Shown one piece after another: positions 1-13,600 of a DNA stretch of 64,000 bases (within the stretch, counting starts at the first letter, position 1; every line of letters starts with the position of its first letter). The notes beneath the pieces were generated by a model. That model had not been told where the DNA came from and made no database searches. It saw only the letters and a program-made list of their open reading frames with translations. Source of the DNA: Sipunculus nudus (taxonomy: Eukaryota; Annelida; Sipuncula; Golfingiida; Sipunculidae); assembly GCA_026874595.1 (NCBI GenBank), contig CM049306.1:10747019-10811018 (forward strand), in the 5' to 3' direction. The translations under genes and the position numbers were made by a program.

Positions 1-355
1 ATAGGCAAAACTGGTGGCGCCACCTGCAACCATTTTTGCACAGGGTCCATCTGTTCATCTGCCTTGGGATAAAATCACTCATATCTCAGCAGTGGTTTGA
101 CTTATCAACTTGAAATTTTGCAGGTTTATAAATCCTGGATAGCTTTTTCGATTTTATGACAGGTGGCACGACCTACATTCACGTTTACTCTGCAGACATC
201 CAAGCTCATATCTCGGGAACCTTTTGACCGATTTGGCCAAAATTTTGCATGTGTATAGATCTCACATAGCTCGTCATCATAGGCAATACTGGTGGCGCCA
301 CCTGCAACCATTTTTGCACAGGGTCCATCTGTTCATCTGCCTTGGGATAAAATCA

Positions 356-482
356 CTCATATCTCAGCAGTGGTTTGACTTATCAACTTGAAATTTTGCA
401 GGTTTATAAATCCTGGATAGCTTTTTCGATTTTATGACAGGTGGCACGACCTACATTCACGTTTACTCTGCAGACATCCAAG
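356..482. repeat. Half-unit A of the satellite monomer (127 bp)
   Basis: Runs from the first CTCATATCTC of a monomer to the base before the second. It aligns by eye with half-unit B in the same order: CTCATATCTC, then GTTTGAC, then AAATTTTGCA, then GTATA or TTATA, then (A)TAGCT or ACAGCT, then GGTGGC..C(G/C)ACCT(A/G)CA. Conserved blocks in the same order and spacing point to an ancestral tandem duplication, not to coincidence. Confidence 0.8.
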
Positions 483-681
483 CTCATATCTCGGGAACCT
501 TTTGACCGATTTGGCCAAAATTTTGCATGTGTATAGATCTCACATAGCTCGTCATCATAGGCAATACTGGTGGCGCCACCTGCAACCATTTTCGCACAGC
601 ATCCATTTGTTCATCTGCCTTGGGATAAAATCACTCATATCTCAACAGTGGTTTGACTTATCAACCTGAAATTTTGCAGGT
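404..681. repeat. Representative 278-bp satellite monomer (type a)
   Basis: One unit of the array, measured to the equivalent base of the next unit at 682. It carries one PstI site (CTGCAG), one BglII site (AGATCT) and one perfect 12-bp palindrome GGTGGCGCCACC. Digestion with PstI or BglII should therefore release a 278-bp ladder. In f, h, j, n, q, r, t and w type monomers the PstI site is replaced by TTTGCAGATATC, which creates an EcoRV site in its place. A run of 61 codons is open on the minus strand but is not treated as a gene. Confidence 0.95.
483..633. repeat. Half-unit B of the satellite monomer (151 bp)
   Basis: Runs from the second CTCATATCTC to the base before the next monomer's first copy. 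It is about 24 bp longer than half A. The extra sequence is mostly the GTTCATCTGCC...GATAAAATCA stretch before the next CTCATATCTC. It carries the perfect palindrome GGTGGCGCCACC where half A has GGTGGCACGACC. Confidence 0.8.
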
Positions 682-1233
682 TTATAAATCCTGGATAGCT
701 TTTTCGATTTTATGACAGGTGGCACAACCTACATTCACATTTACTCTGCAGACATCCAAGCTCATATCTCGGGAACCATTTGACCAATTTGGCAAAACTT
801 TTGCATGTGTATAGATCTCACATAGCAATTCATCATAGGCAAAACTGGTGCCACCTGCAACCATTTATGCACAGCGTCCATCTGTTCATCTGCCTTTGGA
901 TAAAATCACTCATATATCAGCAGTGGTTTGACTTTTCCACCTGAAATTTGCAGGTTTATAAATCCTGGACAGGTTTCTCGATTTTATGACAGGTGGCACG
1001 ACCTACATTCACATTTACTCTGCAGACATCCAAGCTCATATCTCGTGAACTGTTTAACCAATTTCGCAAAAATTTTGCATGTGTATAGATCTCACATAGC
1101 TCGTCATCATAGGCAATACTGGTGGCGCCACCTGCAACCATTTTTGCACAGGGTCCATCTAGTCATCTGCCTTGGAATAAAATCACTCATATCTCAGCAG
1201 TGGTCTGACTTATCAACTTGAAATTTTGCAGGT

Positions 1234-1518
1234 TTATAAATCCTGGACAGCTTTCTCAATTTTATGACAGGCGGCATGACCTACATTCACGTTTACTCTG
1301 CAGACATCCAAGCTCATATCTCGGGAACCTTTTGACTGATTTGGCCAAAATTTTGCATGTCTATAGATCTCACATAGCTGGTCATCTTAGGCATACCTGG
1401 ATACCTGGTGGAGCCACCTGCAACCACTTATGCACAGCGTCCATCTGTTCATCTGCCATAGGTAAAATCACTCATATCTCAGCAGTGGTCTGACTTATCA
1501 ACCTGAAATTTTGCAGGT
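1234..1518. repeat. Type d monomer, 285 bp, with an 8-bp internal tandem duplication
   Basis: Carries CATACCTGGATACCTGGTGG, where other monomers have CAAAACTGGTGG. This is a tandem ATACCTGG ATACCTGG, adding 8 bp. It also has CTGCCATAGGTAAAATC, one base shorter than CTGCCTTGGGATAAAATC, for a net 285 bp. The same monomer recurs at 5117, 8173, 11787, 14291, 19292, 24010, 28167, 35105, 47844 and 62273, and is a useful HOR landmark. Confidence 0.9.
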
Positions 1519-4500
1519 TGATACATCCTAGACAGCTTTCTTGATTTTATGACAGGTGGCATGACCTACATTCACATTTACACTGCAGACATCCAAGCTC
1601 ATATCTTGGGAACCATTTGACCGATTTGGTAAAAATTTTGCATGTGTATAGATCTCACATAGCTCGTCATCATAGGCAAAACTGGTGGCGCCACCTGCAA
1701 CCATTTTTGCACAGGGTCCATCTGTTCATCTGCCTTGGGATAAAATCACTCATATCTCAGAAGTGGTTTGACTTTTCCACCTGAAATTTTGCAGATTTGT
1801 ACATCCTGGACAGCTCTCTTGATTTTATGACAGGTGGCACGACCTACATTCACGTTTACTTTGCAGATATCCAAACTCATATCTCGGGAACCATTTGACC
1901 AATTTGGCCAAAATTTTGCATGTGTATAGATCTCTCATAGTTCTTCATCATAGGCAAAACTGGTGGCGCCACCTGCAACCACTTATGCACAGCGTCCATC
2001 TATTCATCTGCCTTGGGATAAAATCACTCATATCTCAGAAGTGGTTTGACTTATCCACCTGAAATTTTTCAGGTTTATACATCCTGGACAGCTTTCTCGA
2101 TTTTATGACAGGTGGCACGACCTACATTCATGTTTACTCTGCAGACATCCAAGCTCATATCTCGGGAACCGTATGACCGATTTGGCCAAAATTTTGCATA
2201 TGTATAGATCTCACATAGCTCTTCATCATAGGCAAAACTGGTGGCACCACCTGCAACTATTTTCGCACAGCATCCATCTGTTCATCTGCCTTTGGATAAA
2301 ATCACTCATATATCAGCAGTGGTTTGACTTTTCCACCTGAAATTTTGCAGGTTTATAAATCCTGGACAGCTCTCTTGATTTTATGACAGGTTGCACCACC
2401 TACATTCAGGTTTACTTTGCAGATATCAAAACTCATATCTCGGGAACCGTTTGACTGATTTGGCTTAAATTTTTTATGTGTATAGATATCACGTAGCTCT
2501 TCATCATAGGCAAAACTGGTGGCGCCACCTGCAACCACTTATGCACAGCGTCCATCTGTTCATCTGCCTTGGGATAAAATCACTCATATCTCAGAAGTGG
2601 TTTGAATTATCCACCTGAAATTTTTCAGGTTTATACATCCTGGACAGCTTTCTCGATTTCATGAATGATGGCGCCACCTATATTCACATTTAGTCTGCAG
2701 ACATCCAAGCTCGTATCTCGGTGATTGTTTGACCGATTGAGCCAAAATTTTGCTTGTGTATAGATCTCACGTAGCTCGTCATCATAGGCAAAACTGGTGG
2801 CACCACCTGCAACCATTTTTGCACAGCATCCATCTGTTCATCTGCCTTCGGATAAAATCACTCATATATCAGCAGTGGTTTGACTTTTCCACCTGAAATT
2901 TTGCAGGTTTATACATCCTGGACAGCTCTCTTGATTTTATGACATTTTGCACCGCCTACATACAGGTTTACTTTGCAGATATCCAAGCTCGTATCTCGGT
3001 GACTGTTTGACAGATTGAGCCAAAAGTTTGCATGTGTATAAACCTCACGTAGCTCGTCATCATAGGCAAAACTGGTGGCGCCATCTGCAACCATTTTTGC
3101 ACAGGGTCCATCTGTTCATCTGCCTTGGGATAAAATCACTCATATCTCAGAAGTGGTTTGACTTATCCACCTGAAATTATGCAGGTTTATACATCCTGGA
3201 CAGCTTTCTCGATTTTATGACAGATGGCACCACCTATATTCACATTTAGTCTGCAGACATCCAAGCTCATATCTCGGTGACTGTTTGACCGATTGAGCAA
3301 AAATTTTGCATGTGTATAGATCTCACGTAGCTCGTCATCATAGGCAAAACTGGTGGCACCACCTGCAACCATTTTTGCACAGGGTTCATCTGCCTTTGGA
3401 TAAAATCACTCATATCTCAGCAGTGGTCTGACTTATCAACTTGAAATTTTGCAGGTTTATACATCCTGGAGAACTTTCTCAATTTTATGACAGGTGGCAC
3501 GACCTACATTCACGTTTACTCTGCAGACATCCAAGCTCATATCTCGGGAACCGTATGACCGATTTGGCCAAAATTTTGCATGTGTATAGATCTCACATAG
3601 CTCTACATCATAGGCAAAACTGGTGCCACCTGCAACCATTTATGCACAGCGTCCATCTGTTCATCTGCCTTTGGATAAAATCACTCATATATCAGCAGTG
3701 GTTTGACTTTTCCACCTGAAATTTTGCAGGTTTATAAATCCTGGACAGCTCTCTTGATTTTATGACAGGTTGCACCACCTACATTCAGGTTTACTTTGCA
3801 GATATCAAAACTCATATCTCGGGAACCGTTTGACTGATTTGGCTTAAATTTTTTATGTGTATAGATATCACGTAGCTCTTCATCATAGGCAAAACTGGTG
3901 GCGCCACCTGCAACCACTTATGCACAGCGTCCATCTGTTCATCTGCCTTGGGATAAAATCACTCATATCTCAGAAGTGGTTTGACTTATCCACCTGAAAT
4001 TTTTCAGGTTTATACATCCTGGACAGCTTTCTCGATTTCATGAATGATGGCGCCACCTATATTCACATTTAGTCTGCAGACATCCAAGCTCGTATCTCGG
4101 TGATTGTTTGACCGATTGAGCCAAAATTTTGCTTGTGTATTGATCTCACGTAGCTCGTCATCATAGGCAAAACTGGTGGCGCCACCTGCAACCATTTTTG
4201 CACAGGGTCCATCTGTTCATCTGCCTTGGGATAAAATCACTCATATCTCAGAAGTGGTTTGACTTATCCACCTGAAATTTTTCAGGTTTATACATCCTGG
4301 ACAGCTTTCTCGATTTTATGACAGATGGTGCCACCTATATTCACATTTAGTCTGCAGACATCCAAGCTCGTATCTCGGTGACTGTTTGACCGATTGAGCC
4401 AAAATTTTGCTTGTGTATAGATCTCACGTAGCTCTTCATCATAAACAAAAGTGGTGGCACCACCTGCAACCATTTTCCACAGCGTCCATCTGTTCATCTG

Positions 4501-6509
4501 CCTTGGGATAAAATCACTCATATCTCAACAGTGGTTTGACTTATCAACCTGAAATTTTGCAGGTTTATAAATCCTGGATAGCTTTTTCGATTTTATGACA
4601 GGTGGCACAACCTACATTCACATTTACTCTGCAGACATCCAAGCTCATATCTTGGGAACCATTTGACCAATTTGGCAAAACTTTTGCATGTGTATAGATC
4701 TCACATAGCAATTCATCATAGGCAAAACTGGTGCCACCTGCAACCATTTATGCACAGCGTCCATCTGTTCATCTGCCTTTGGATAAAATCACTCATATAT
4801 CAGCAGTGGTTTGACTTTTCCACCTGAAATTTGCAGGTTTATAAATCCTGGACAGGTTTCTCGATTTTATGACAGGTGGCACGACCTACATTCACATTTA
4901 CTCTGCAGACATCCAAGCTCATATCTCGAGAACTGTTTAACCAATTTCGCAAAAATTTTGCATGTGTATAGATCTCACATAGCTCGTCATCATAGGCAAT
5001 ACTGGTGGCGCCACCTGCAACCATTTTTGCACAGGGTCCATCTGTTCATCTGCCTTGGAATAAAATCACTCATTTCTCAGCAGTGGTCTGACTTATCAAC
5101 TTGAAATTTTGCAGGTTTATAAATCCTGGACAGCTTTCTCAATTTTATGACAGGCGGCATGACCTACATTCACGTTTACTCTGCAGACATCCAAGCTCAT
5201 ATCTCGGGAACCTTTTGACTGATTTGGCCAAAATTTTGCATGTCTATAGATCTCACATAGCTCGTCATCTTAGGCATACCTGGATACCTGGTGGAGCCAC
5301 CTGCAACCACTTATGCACAGCGTCCATCTGTTCATCTGCCATAGGTAAAATCACTCATATCTCAGCAGTGGTCTGACTTATCAACCTGAAATTTTGCAGG
5401 TTGATACATCCTAGACAGCTTTCTTGATTTTATGACAGGTGGCACGACCTACATTCACATTTACTCTGCAGACATCCAAGCTCATATCTTGGGAACCATT
5501 TGACCGATTTGGTAAAAATTTTGCATGTGTATAGATCTCACATAGCTCGTCATCATAGGCAAAACTGGTGGCGCCACCTGCAACCATTTTTGCACAGGGT
5601 CCATCTGTTCATCTGCCTTGGGATAAAATCACTCATATCTCAGAAGTGGTTTGACTTTTCCACCTGAAATTTTGCAGATTTGTACATCCTGGACAGCTCT
5701 CTTGATTTTATGACAGGTGGCACGACCTACATTCACGTTTACTTTGCAGATATCCAAACTCATATCTCGGGAACCATTTGACCAATTTGGCCAAAATTTA
5801 GCATGTGTATAGATCTCACATAGTTCTTCATCATAGGCAAAACTGGTGGCGCCACCTGCAACCACTTATGCACAGCGTCCATCTATTCATCTGCCTTGGG
5901 ATAAAATCACTCATATCTCAGAAGTGGTTTGACTTATCCACCTGAAATTTTTCAGGCTTATACATCCTGGACAGCTTTCTCGATTTTATGACAGGTGGCA
6001 CGACCTACATTCATGTTTACTCTGCAGACATCCAAGCTCATATCTCGGGAACCGTATGACCGATTTGGCCAAAATTTTGCATATGTATAGATCTCACATA
6101 GCTCTTCATCATAGGCAAAACTGGTGGCACCACCTGCAACCATTTTCGCACAGCATCCATCTGTTCATCTGCCTTTGGATAAAATCACTCATATATCAGC
6201 AGTGGTTTGACTTATCAACCTGAAATTTTGCAGGTTTATAAATCCTGGATAGCTTTTTCGATTTTATGACAGGTTGCACAACCTACATTCACATTTACTC
6301 TGCAGACATCCAAGCTCATATCTTGGGAACCATTTGACCAATTTGGCAAAACTTTTGCATGTGTATAGATCTCACATAGCAATTCATCATAGGCAAAACT
6401 GGTGCCACCTGCAACCATTTATGCACAGCGTCCATCTGTTCATCTGCCTTTGGATAAAATCACTCATATATCAGCAGTGGTTTGACTTTTCCACCTGAAA
6501 TTTGCAGGT

Positions 6510-6786
6510 TTATAAATCCTGGACAGGTTTCTCGATTTTATGACAGGTGGCACGACCTACATTCACATTTACTCTGCAGACATCCAAGCTCATATCTCGA
6601 GAACTGTTTAACCAATTTCGCAAAAATTTTGCATGTGTATAGATCTCACATAGCTCGTCATCATAGGCAATACTGGTGGAGCCACCTGCAACCACTTATG
6701 CACAGCGTCCATCTGTTCATCTGCCATAGGTAAAATCACTCATATCTCAGCAGTGGTCTGACTTATCAACCTGAAATTTTGCAGGT
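6510..6786. repeat. Chimeric c/d monomer
   Basis: The left part carries type c changes (GGACAGGTTTCTCG, GAACTGTTTAACCAATTTCGC). The right part carries the type d ending (GGTGGAGCCACC, CTGCCATAGGTAAAATC) but not d's 8-bp duplication. One whole monomer is lost. An identical chimera is at 15684. Confidence 0.85.
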
Positions 6787-9700
6787 TGATACATCCTAGA
6801 CAGCTTTCTTGATTTTATGACAGGTGGCACGACCTACATTCACATTTACTCTGCAGACATCCAAGCTCATATCTTGGGAACCATTTGACCGATTTGGTAA
6901 AAATTTTGCATGTGTATAGATCTCACATAGCTCGTCATCATAGGCAAAACTGGTGGCGCCACCTGCAACCATTTTTGCACAGGGTCCATCTGTTCATCTG
7001 CCTTGGGATAAAATCACTCATATCTCAGAAGTGGTTTGACTTTTCCACCTGAAATTTTGCAGATTTGTACATCCTGGACAGCTCTCTTGATTTTATGACA
7101 GGTGGCACGACCTACATTCACGTTTACTTTGCAGATATCCAAACTCATATCTCGGGAACCATTTGACCAATTTGGCCAAAATTTAGCATGTGTATAGATC
7201 TCACATAGTTCTTCATCATAGGCAAAACTGGTGGCGCCACCTGCAACCACTTATGCACAGCGTCCATCTATTCATCTGCCTTGGGATAAAATCACTCATA
7301 TCTCAGAAGTGGTTTGACTTATCCACCTGAAATTTTTCAGGCTTATACATCCTGGACAGCTTTCTCGATTTTATGACAGGTGGCACGACCTACATTCATG
7401 TTTACTCTGCAGACATCCAAGCTCATATCTCGGGAACCGTATGACCGATTTGGCCAAAATTTTGCATATGTATAGATCTCACATAGCTCTTCATCATAGG
7501 CAAAACTGGTGGCACCACCTGCAACCATTTTCGCACAGCATCCATCTGTTCATCTGCCTTTGGATAAAATCACTCATATATCAGCAGTGGTTTGACTTAT
7601 CAACCTGAAATTTTGCAGGTTTATAAATCCTGGATAGCTTTTTCGATTTTATGACAGGTTGCACAACCTACATTCACATTTACTCTGCAGACATCCAAGC
7701 TCATATCTTGGGAACCATTTGACCAATTTGGCAAAACTTTTGCATGTGTATAGATCTCACATAGCAATTCATCATAGGCAAAACTGGTGCCACCTGCAAC
7801 CATTTATGCACAGCGTCCATCTGTTCATCTGCCTTTGGATAAAATCACTCATATATCAGCAGTGGTTTGACTTTTCCACCTGAAATTTGCAGGTTTATAA
7901 ATCCTGGACAGGTTTCTCGATTTTATGACAGGTGGCACGACCTACATTCACATTTACTCTGCAGACATCCAAGCTCATATCTCGAGAACTGTTTAACCAA
8001 TTTCGCAAAAATTTTGCATGTGTATAGATCTCACATAGCTCGTCATCATAGGCAATACTGGTGGCGCCACCTGCAACCATTTTTGCACAGGGTCCATCTG
8101 TTCATCTGCCTTGGAATAAAATCACTCATTTCTCAGCAGTGGTCTGACTTATCAACTTGAAATTTTGCAGGTTTATAAATCCTGGACAGCTTTCTCAATT
8201 TTATGACAGGCGGCATGACCTACATTCACGTTTACTCTGCAGACATCCAAGCTCATATCTCGGGAACCTTTTGACTGATTTGGCCAAAATTTTGCATGTC
8301 TATAGATCTCACATAGCTCGTCATCTTAGGCATACCTGGATACCTGGTGGAGCCACCTGCAACCACTTATGCACAGCGTCCATCTGTTCATCTGCCATAG
8401 GTAAAATCACTCATATCTCAGCAGTGGTCTGACTTATCAACCTGAAATTTTGCAGGTTGATACATCCTAGACAGCTTTCTTGATTTTATGACAGGTGGCA
8501 CGACCTACATTCACATTTACTCTGCAGACATCCAAGCTCATATCTTGGGAACCATTTGACCGATTTGGTAAAAATTTTGCATGTGTATAGATCTCACATA
8601 GCTCGTCATCATAGGCAAAACTGGTGGCGCCACCTGCAACCATTTTTGCACAGGGTCCATCTGTTCATCTGCCTTGGGATAAAATCACTCATATCTCAGA
8701 AGTGGTTTGACTTTTCCACCTGAAATTTTGCAGATTTGTACATCCTGGACAGCTCTCTTGATTTTATGACAGGTGGCACGACCTACATTCACGTTTACTT
8801 TGCAGATATCCAAACTCATATCTCGGGAACCATTTGACCAATTTGGCCAAAATTTAGCATGTGTATAGATCTCACATAGTTCTTCATCATAGGCAAAACT
8901 GGTGGCGCCACCTGCAACCACTTATGCACAGCGTCCATCTATTCATCTGCCTTGGGATAAAATCACTCATATCTCAGAAGTGGTTTGACTTATCCACCTG
9001 AAATTTTTCAGGCTTATACATCCTGGACAGCTTTCTCGATTTTATGACAGGTGGCACGACCTACATTCATGTTTACTCTGCAGACATCCAAGCTCATATC
9101 TCGGGAACCGTATGACCGATTTGGCCAAAATTTTGCATATGTATAGATCTCACATAGCTCTTCATCATAGGCAAAACTGGTGGCACCACCTGCAACCATT
9201 TTCGCACAGCATCCATCTGTTCATCTGCCTTTGGATAAAATCACTCATATATCAGCAGTGGTTTGACTTTTCCACCTGAAATTTTGCAGGTTTATAAATC
9301 CTGGACAGCTCTCTTGATTTTATGACAGGTTGCACCACCTACATTCAGGTTTACTTTGCAGATATCAAAACTCATATCTCGGGAACCGTTTGACTGATTA
9401 GGCTTAAATTTTTTATGTGTATAGATATCACGTAGCTCTTCATCATAGGCAAAACTGGTGGCGCCACCTGCAACCACTTATGCACAGCGTCCATCTGTTC
9501 ATCTGCCTTGGGATAAAATCACTCATATCTCAGAAGTGGTTTGACTTATCCACCTGAAATTTTTCAGGTTTATACATCCTGGACAGCTCTCGATTTCATG
9601 AATGATGGCGCCACCTATATTCACATTTAGTCTGCAGACATCCAAGCTCGTATCTCGGTGATTGTTTGACCGATTGAGCCAAAATTTTGCTTGTGTATTG

Positions 9701-10678
9701 ATCTCACGTAGCTCGTCATCATAGGCAAAACTGGTGGCGCCACCTGCAACCATTTTTGCACAGGGTCCATCTGTTCATCTGCCTTGGGATAAAATCACTC
9801 ATATCTCAGAAGTGGTTTGACTTATCCACCTGAAATTTTTCAGGTTTATACATCCTGGACAGCTTTCTCGATTTTATGACAGATGGTGCCACCTATATTC
9901 ACATTTAGTCTGCAGACATCCAAGCTCGTATCTCGGTGACTGTTTGACCGATTGAGCCAAAATTTTGCTTGTGTATAGATCTCACGTAGCTCTTCATCAT
10001 AAACAAAAGTGGTGGCACCACCTGCAACCATTTTCCACAGCGTCCATCTGTTCATCTGCCTTGGGATAAAATCACTCATATCTCAGCAGTGGTCTGACTT
10101 TTCCACCTGAAATTTTGCAGGTTTATACATCCTGGACAGCTCTCTTGATTTTATGACAGGTTGCACCACCTACATTCAGGTTTACTTTGCAGATATCCAA
10201 ACTCATATCTCGGGAATTGTTTGACTGATTTGGCCAAAATTTTGCATATGTATAGATCTCACATAGCTCTTCATCATAGCCAAAACTGGTGGCGCCATCT
10301 GCAACCACTTATGCACAGTGTCCATCTGTTCATCTGCCTTGGGATAAAATCACTCATGTCTCAAAAGTGGTTTGACTTATCCACCTGAAATTTTTCAGGT
10401 TTATACATCCTGGACAGCTTTCTCGATTTTATGACAGATGGCGCCACCTATATTCACATTTAGTCTGCAGACATCCAAGCTCATATCTCGGTGACTGTTT
10501 GACTGATTGAGCCAAAATTTTGCATGTGTATAGATCTCACGTAGCTCGTCATCATAGGCAAAACTGGTGGCGCCACCTGCAACCATTTTTGCACAGGGTC
10601 CATCTGTTCATCTGCCTTGGGATAAAATCACTCATATCTCAGCAGTGGTTTGACTTATCAACTTGAAATTTTGCAGGT

Positions 10679-13600
10679 TTATAAATCCTGGATAGCTTTT
10701 TCGATTTTATGACAGGTGGCACGACCTACATTCACGTTTACTCTGCAGACATCCAAGCTCATATCTCGGGAACCTTTTGACCGATTTGGCCAAAATTTTG
10801 CATGTGTATAGATCTCACATAGCTCGTCATCATAGGCAATACTGGTGGCGCCACCTGCAACCATTTTTGCACAGGGTCCATCTGTTCATCTGCCTTGGGA
10901 TAAAATCACTCATATCTCAGCAGTGGTTTGACTTATCAACTTGAAATTTTGCAGGTTTATAAATCCTGGATAGCTTTTTCGATTTTATGACAGGTGGCAC
11001 GACCTACATTCACGTTTACTCTGCAGACATCCAAGCTCATATCTCGGGAACCTTTTGACCGATTTGGCCAAAATTTTGCATGTGTATAGATCTCACATAG
11101 CTCGTCATCATAGGCAATACTGGTGGCGCCACCTGCAACCATTTTCGCACAGCATCCATTTGTTCATCTGCCTTGGGATAAAATCACTCATATCTCAACA
11201 GTGGTTTGACTTATCAACCTGAAATTTTGCAGGTTTATAAATCCTGGATAGCTTTTTCGATTTTATGACAGGTGGCACAACCTACATTCACATTTACTCT
11301 GCAGACATCCAAGCTCATATCTCGGGAACCATTTGACCAATTTGGCAAAACTTTTGCATGTGTATAGATCTCACATAGCAATTCATCATAGGCAAAACTG
11401 GTGCCACCTGCAACCATTTATGCACAGCGTCCATCTGTTCATCTGCCTTTGGATAAAATCACTCATATATCAGCAGTGGTTTGACTTTTCCACCTGAAAT
11501 TTGCAGGTTTATAAATCCTGGACAGGTTTCTCGATTTTATGACAGGTGGCACGACCTACATTCACATTTACTCTGCAGACATCCAAGCTCATATCTCGTG
11601 AACTGTTTAACCAATTTCGCAAAAATTTTGCATGTGTATAGATCTCACATAGCTCGTCATCATAGGCAATACTGGTGGCGCCACCTGCAACCATTTTTGC
11701 ACAGGGTCCATCTAGTCATCTGCCTTGGAATAAAATCACTCATATCTCAGCAGTGGTCTGACTTATCAACTTGAAATTTTGCAGGTTTATAAATCCTGGA
11801 CAGCTTTCTCAATTTTATGACAGGCGGCATGACCTACATTCACGTTTACTCTGCAGACATCCAAGCTCATATCTCGGGAACCTTTTGACTGATTTGGCCA
11901 AAATTTTGCATGTCTATAGATCTCACATAGCTGGTCATCTTAGGCATACCTGGATACCTGGTGGAGCCACCTGCAACCACTTATGCACAGCGTCCATCTG
12001 TTCATCTGCCATAGGTAAAATCACTCATATCTCAGCAGTGGTCTGACTTATCAACCTGAAATTTTGCAGGTTGATACATCCTAGACAGCTTTCTTGATTT
12101 TATGACAGGTGGCATGACCTACATTCACATTTACACTGCAGACATCCAAGCTCATATCTTGGGAACCATTTGACCGATTTGGTAAAAATTTTGCATGTGT
12201 ATAGATCTCACATAGCTCGTCATCATAGGCAAAACTGGTGGCGCCACCTGCAACCATTTTTGCACAGGGTCCATCTGTTCATCTGCCTTGGGATAAAATC
12301 ACTCATATCTCAGAAGTGGTTTGACTTTTCCACCTGAAATTTTGCAGATTTGTACATCCTGGACAGCTCTCTTGATTTTATGACAGGTGGCACGACCTAC
12401 ATTCACGTTTACTTTGCAGATATCCAAACTCATATCTCGGGAACCATTTGACCAATTTGGCCAAAATTTTGCATGTGTATAGATCTCTCATAGTTCTTCA
12501 TCATAGGCAAAACTGGTGGCGCCACCTGCAACCACTTATGCACAGCGTCCATCTATTCATCTGCCTTGGGATAAAATCACTCATATCTCAGAAGTGGTTT
12601 GACTTATCCACCTGAAATTTTTCAGGTTTATACATCCTGGACAGCTTTCTCGATTTTATGACAGGTGGCACGACCTACATTCATGTTTACTCTGCAGACA
12701 TCCAAGCTCATATCTCGGGAACCGTATGACCGATTTGGCCAAAATTTTGCATATGTATAGATCTCACATAGCTCTTCATCATAGGCAAAACTGGTGGCAC
12801 CACCTGCAACTATTTTCGCACAGCATCCATCTGTTCATCTGCCTTTGGATAAAATCACTCATATATCAGCAGTGGTTTGACTTTTCCACCTGAAATTTTG
12901 CAGGTTTATAAATCCTGGACAGCTCTCTTGATTTTATGACAGGTTGCACCACCTACATTCAGGTTTACTTTGCAGATATCAAAACTCATATCTCGGGAAC
13001 CGTTTGACTGATTTGGCTTAAATTTTTTATGTGTATAGATATCACGTAGCTCTTCATCATAGGCAAAACTGGTGGCGCCACCTGCAACCACTTATGCACA
13101 GCGTCCATCTGTTCATCTGCCTTGGGATAAAATCACTCATATCTCAGAAGTGGTTTGAATTATCCACCTGAAATTTTTCAGGTTTATACATCCTGGACAG
13201 CTTTCTCGATTTCATGAATGATGGCGCCACCTATATTCACATTTAGTCTGCAGACATCCAAGCTCGTATCTCGGTGATTGTTTGACCGATTGAGCCAAAA
13301 TTTTGCTTGTGTATTGATCTCACGTAGCTTGTCATCATAGGCAAAACTGGTGGCGCCACCTGCAACCATTTTTGCACAGCATCCATCTGTTCATCTGCCT
13401 TCGGATAAAATCACTCATATCTCAGAAGTGGTTTGACTTATCCACCTGAAATTTTTCAGGTTTATACATCCTGGACAGCTTCCTCGATTTTATGACAGAT
13501 GGTGCCACCTATATTCACATTTAGTCTGCAGACATCCAAGCTCGTATCTCGGTGACTGTTTGACCGATTGAGCCAAAATTTTGCTTGTGTATAGATCTCA

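Larger units (their letters stand above)
126..10678. repeat. HOR block 1 (38 monomers): a-a-b-c...o with internal amplification
   Basis: Monomer order by diagnostic variants: a a b c d e f g h i j k l h i m | b c d e f g | b c/d e f g | b c d e f g h i m n o. The b-to-g run is present four times, three of them back-to-back between 4565 and 9291, and one of those contains a chimeric c/d monomer. The stretch 126-4564 corresponds to 18184-22622 with identical type order (offset 18,058 bp). Confidence 0.85.

Noticed and set aside
126..311. Sixty-one-codon minus-strand frames in each satellite monomer as real genes
   Set aside because: They recur because the DNA repeats. Variants replace residues freely, several monomer types break the frame, and there are no gene signals around them.
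483..633. CENP-B box within the satellite
   Set aside because: No stretch in the monomer fits the mammalian YTTCGTTGGAARCGGGA pattern. A centromeric role remains possible but cannot be read from the sequence.
928..1493. Plus-strand frames of 91-97 codons (also near 4811, 7867, 11481 and 27861)
   Set aside because: They open at TTG, not ATG, overlap the antisense frames of the same repeat, and exist only because b, c and d monomers have particular indels.
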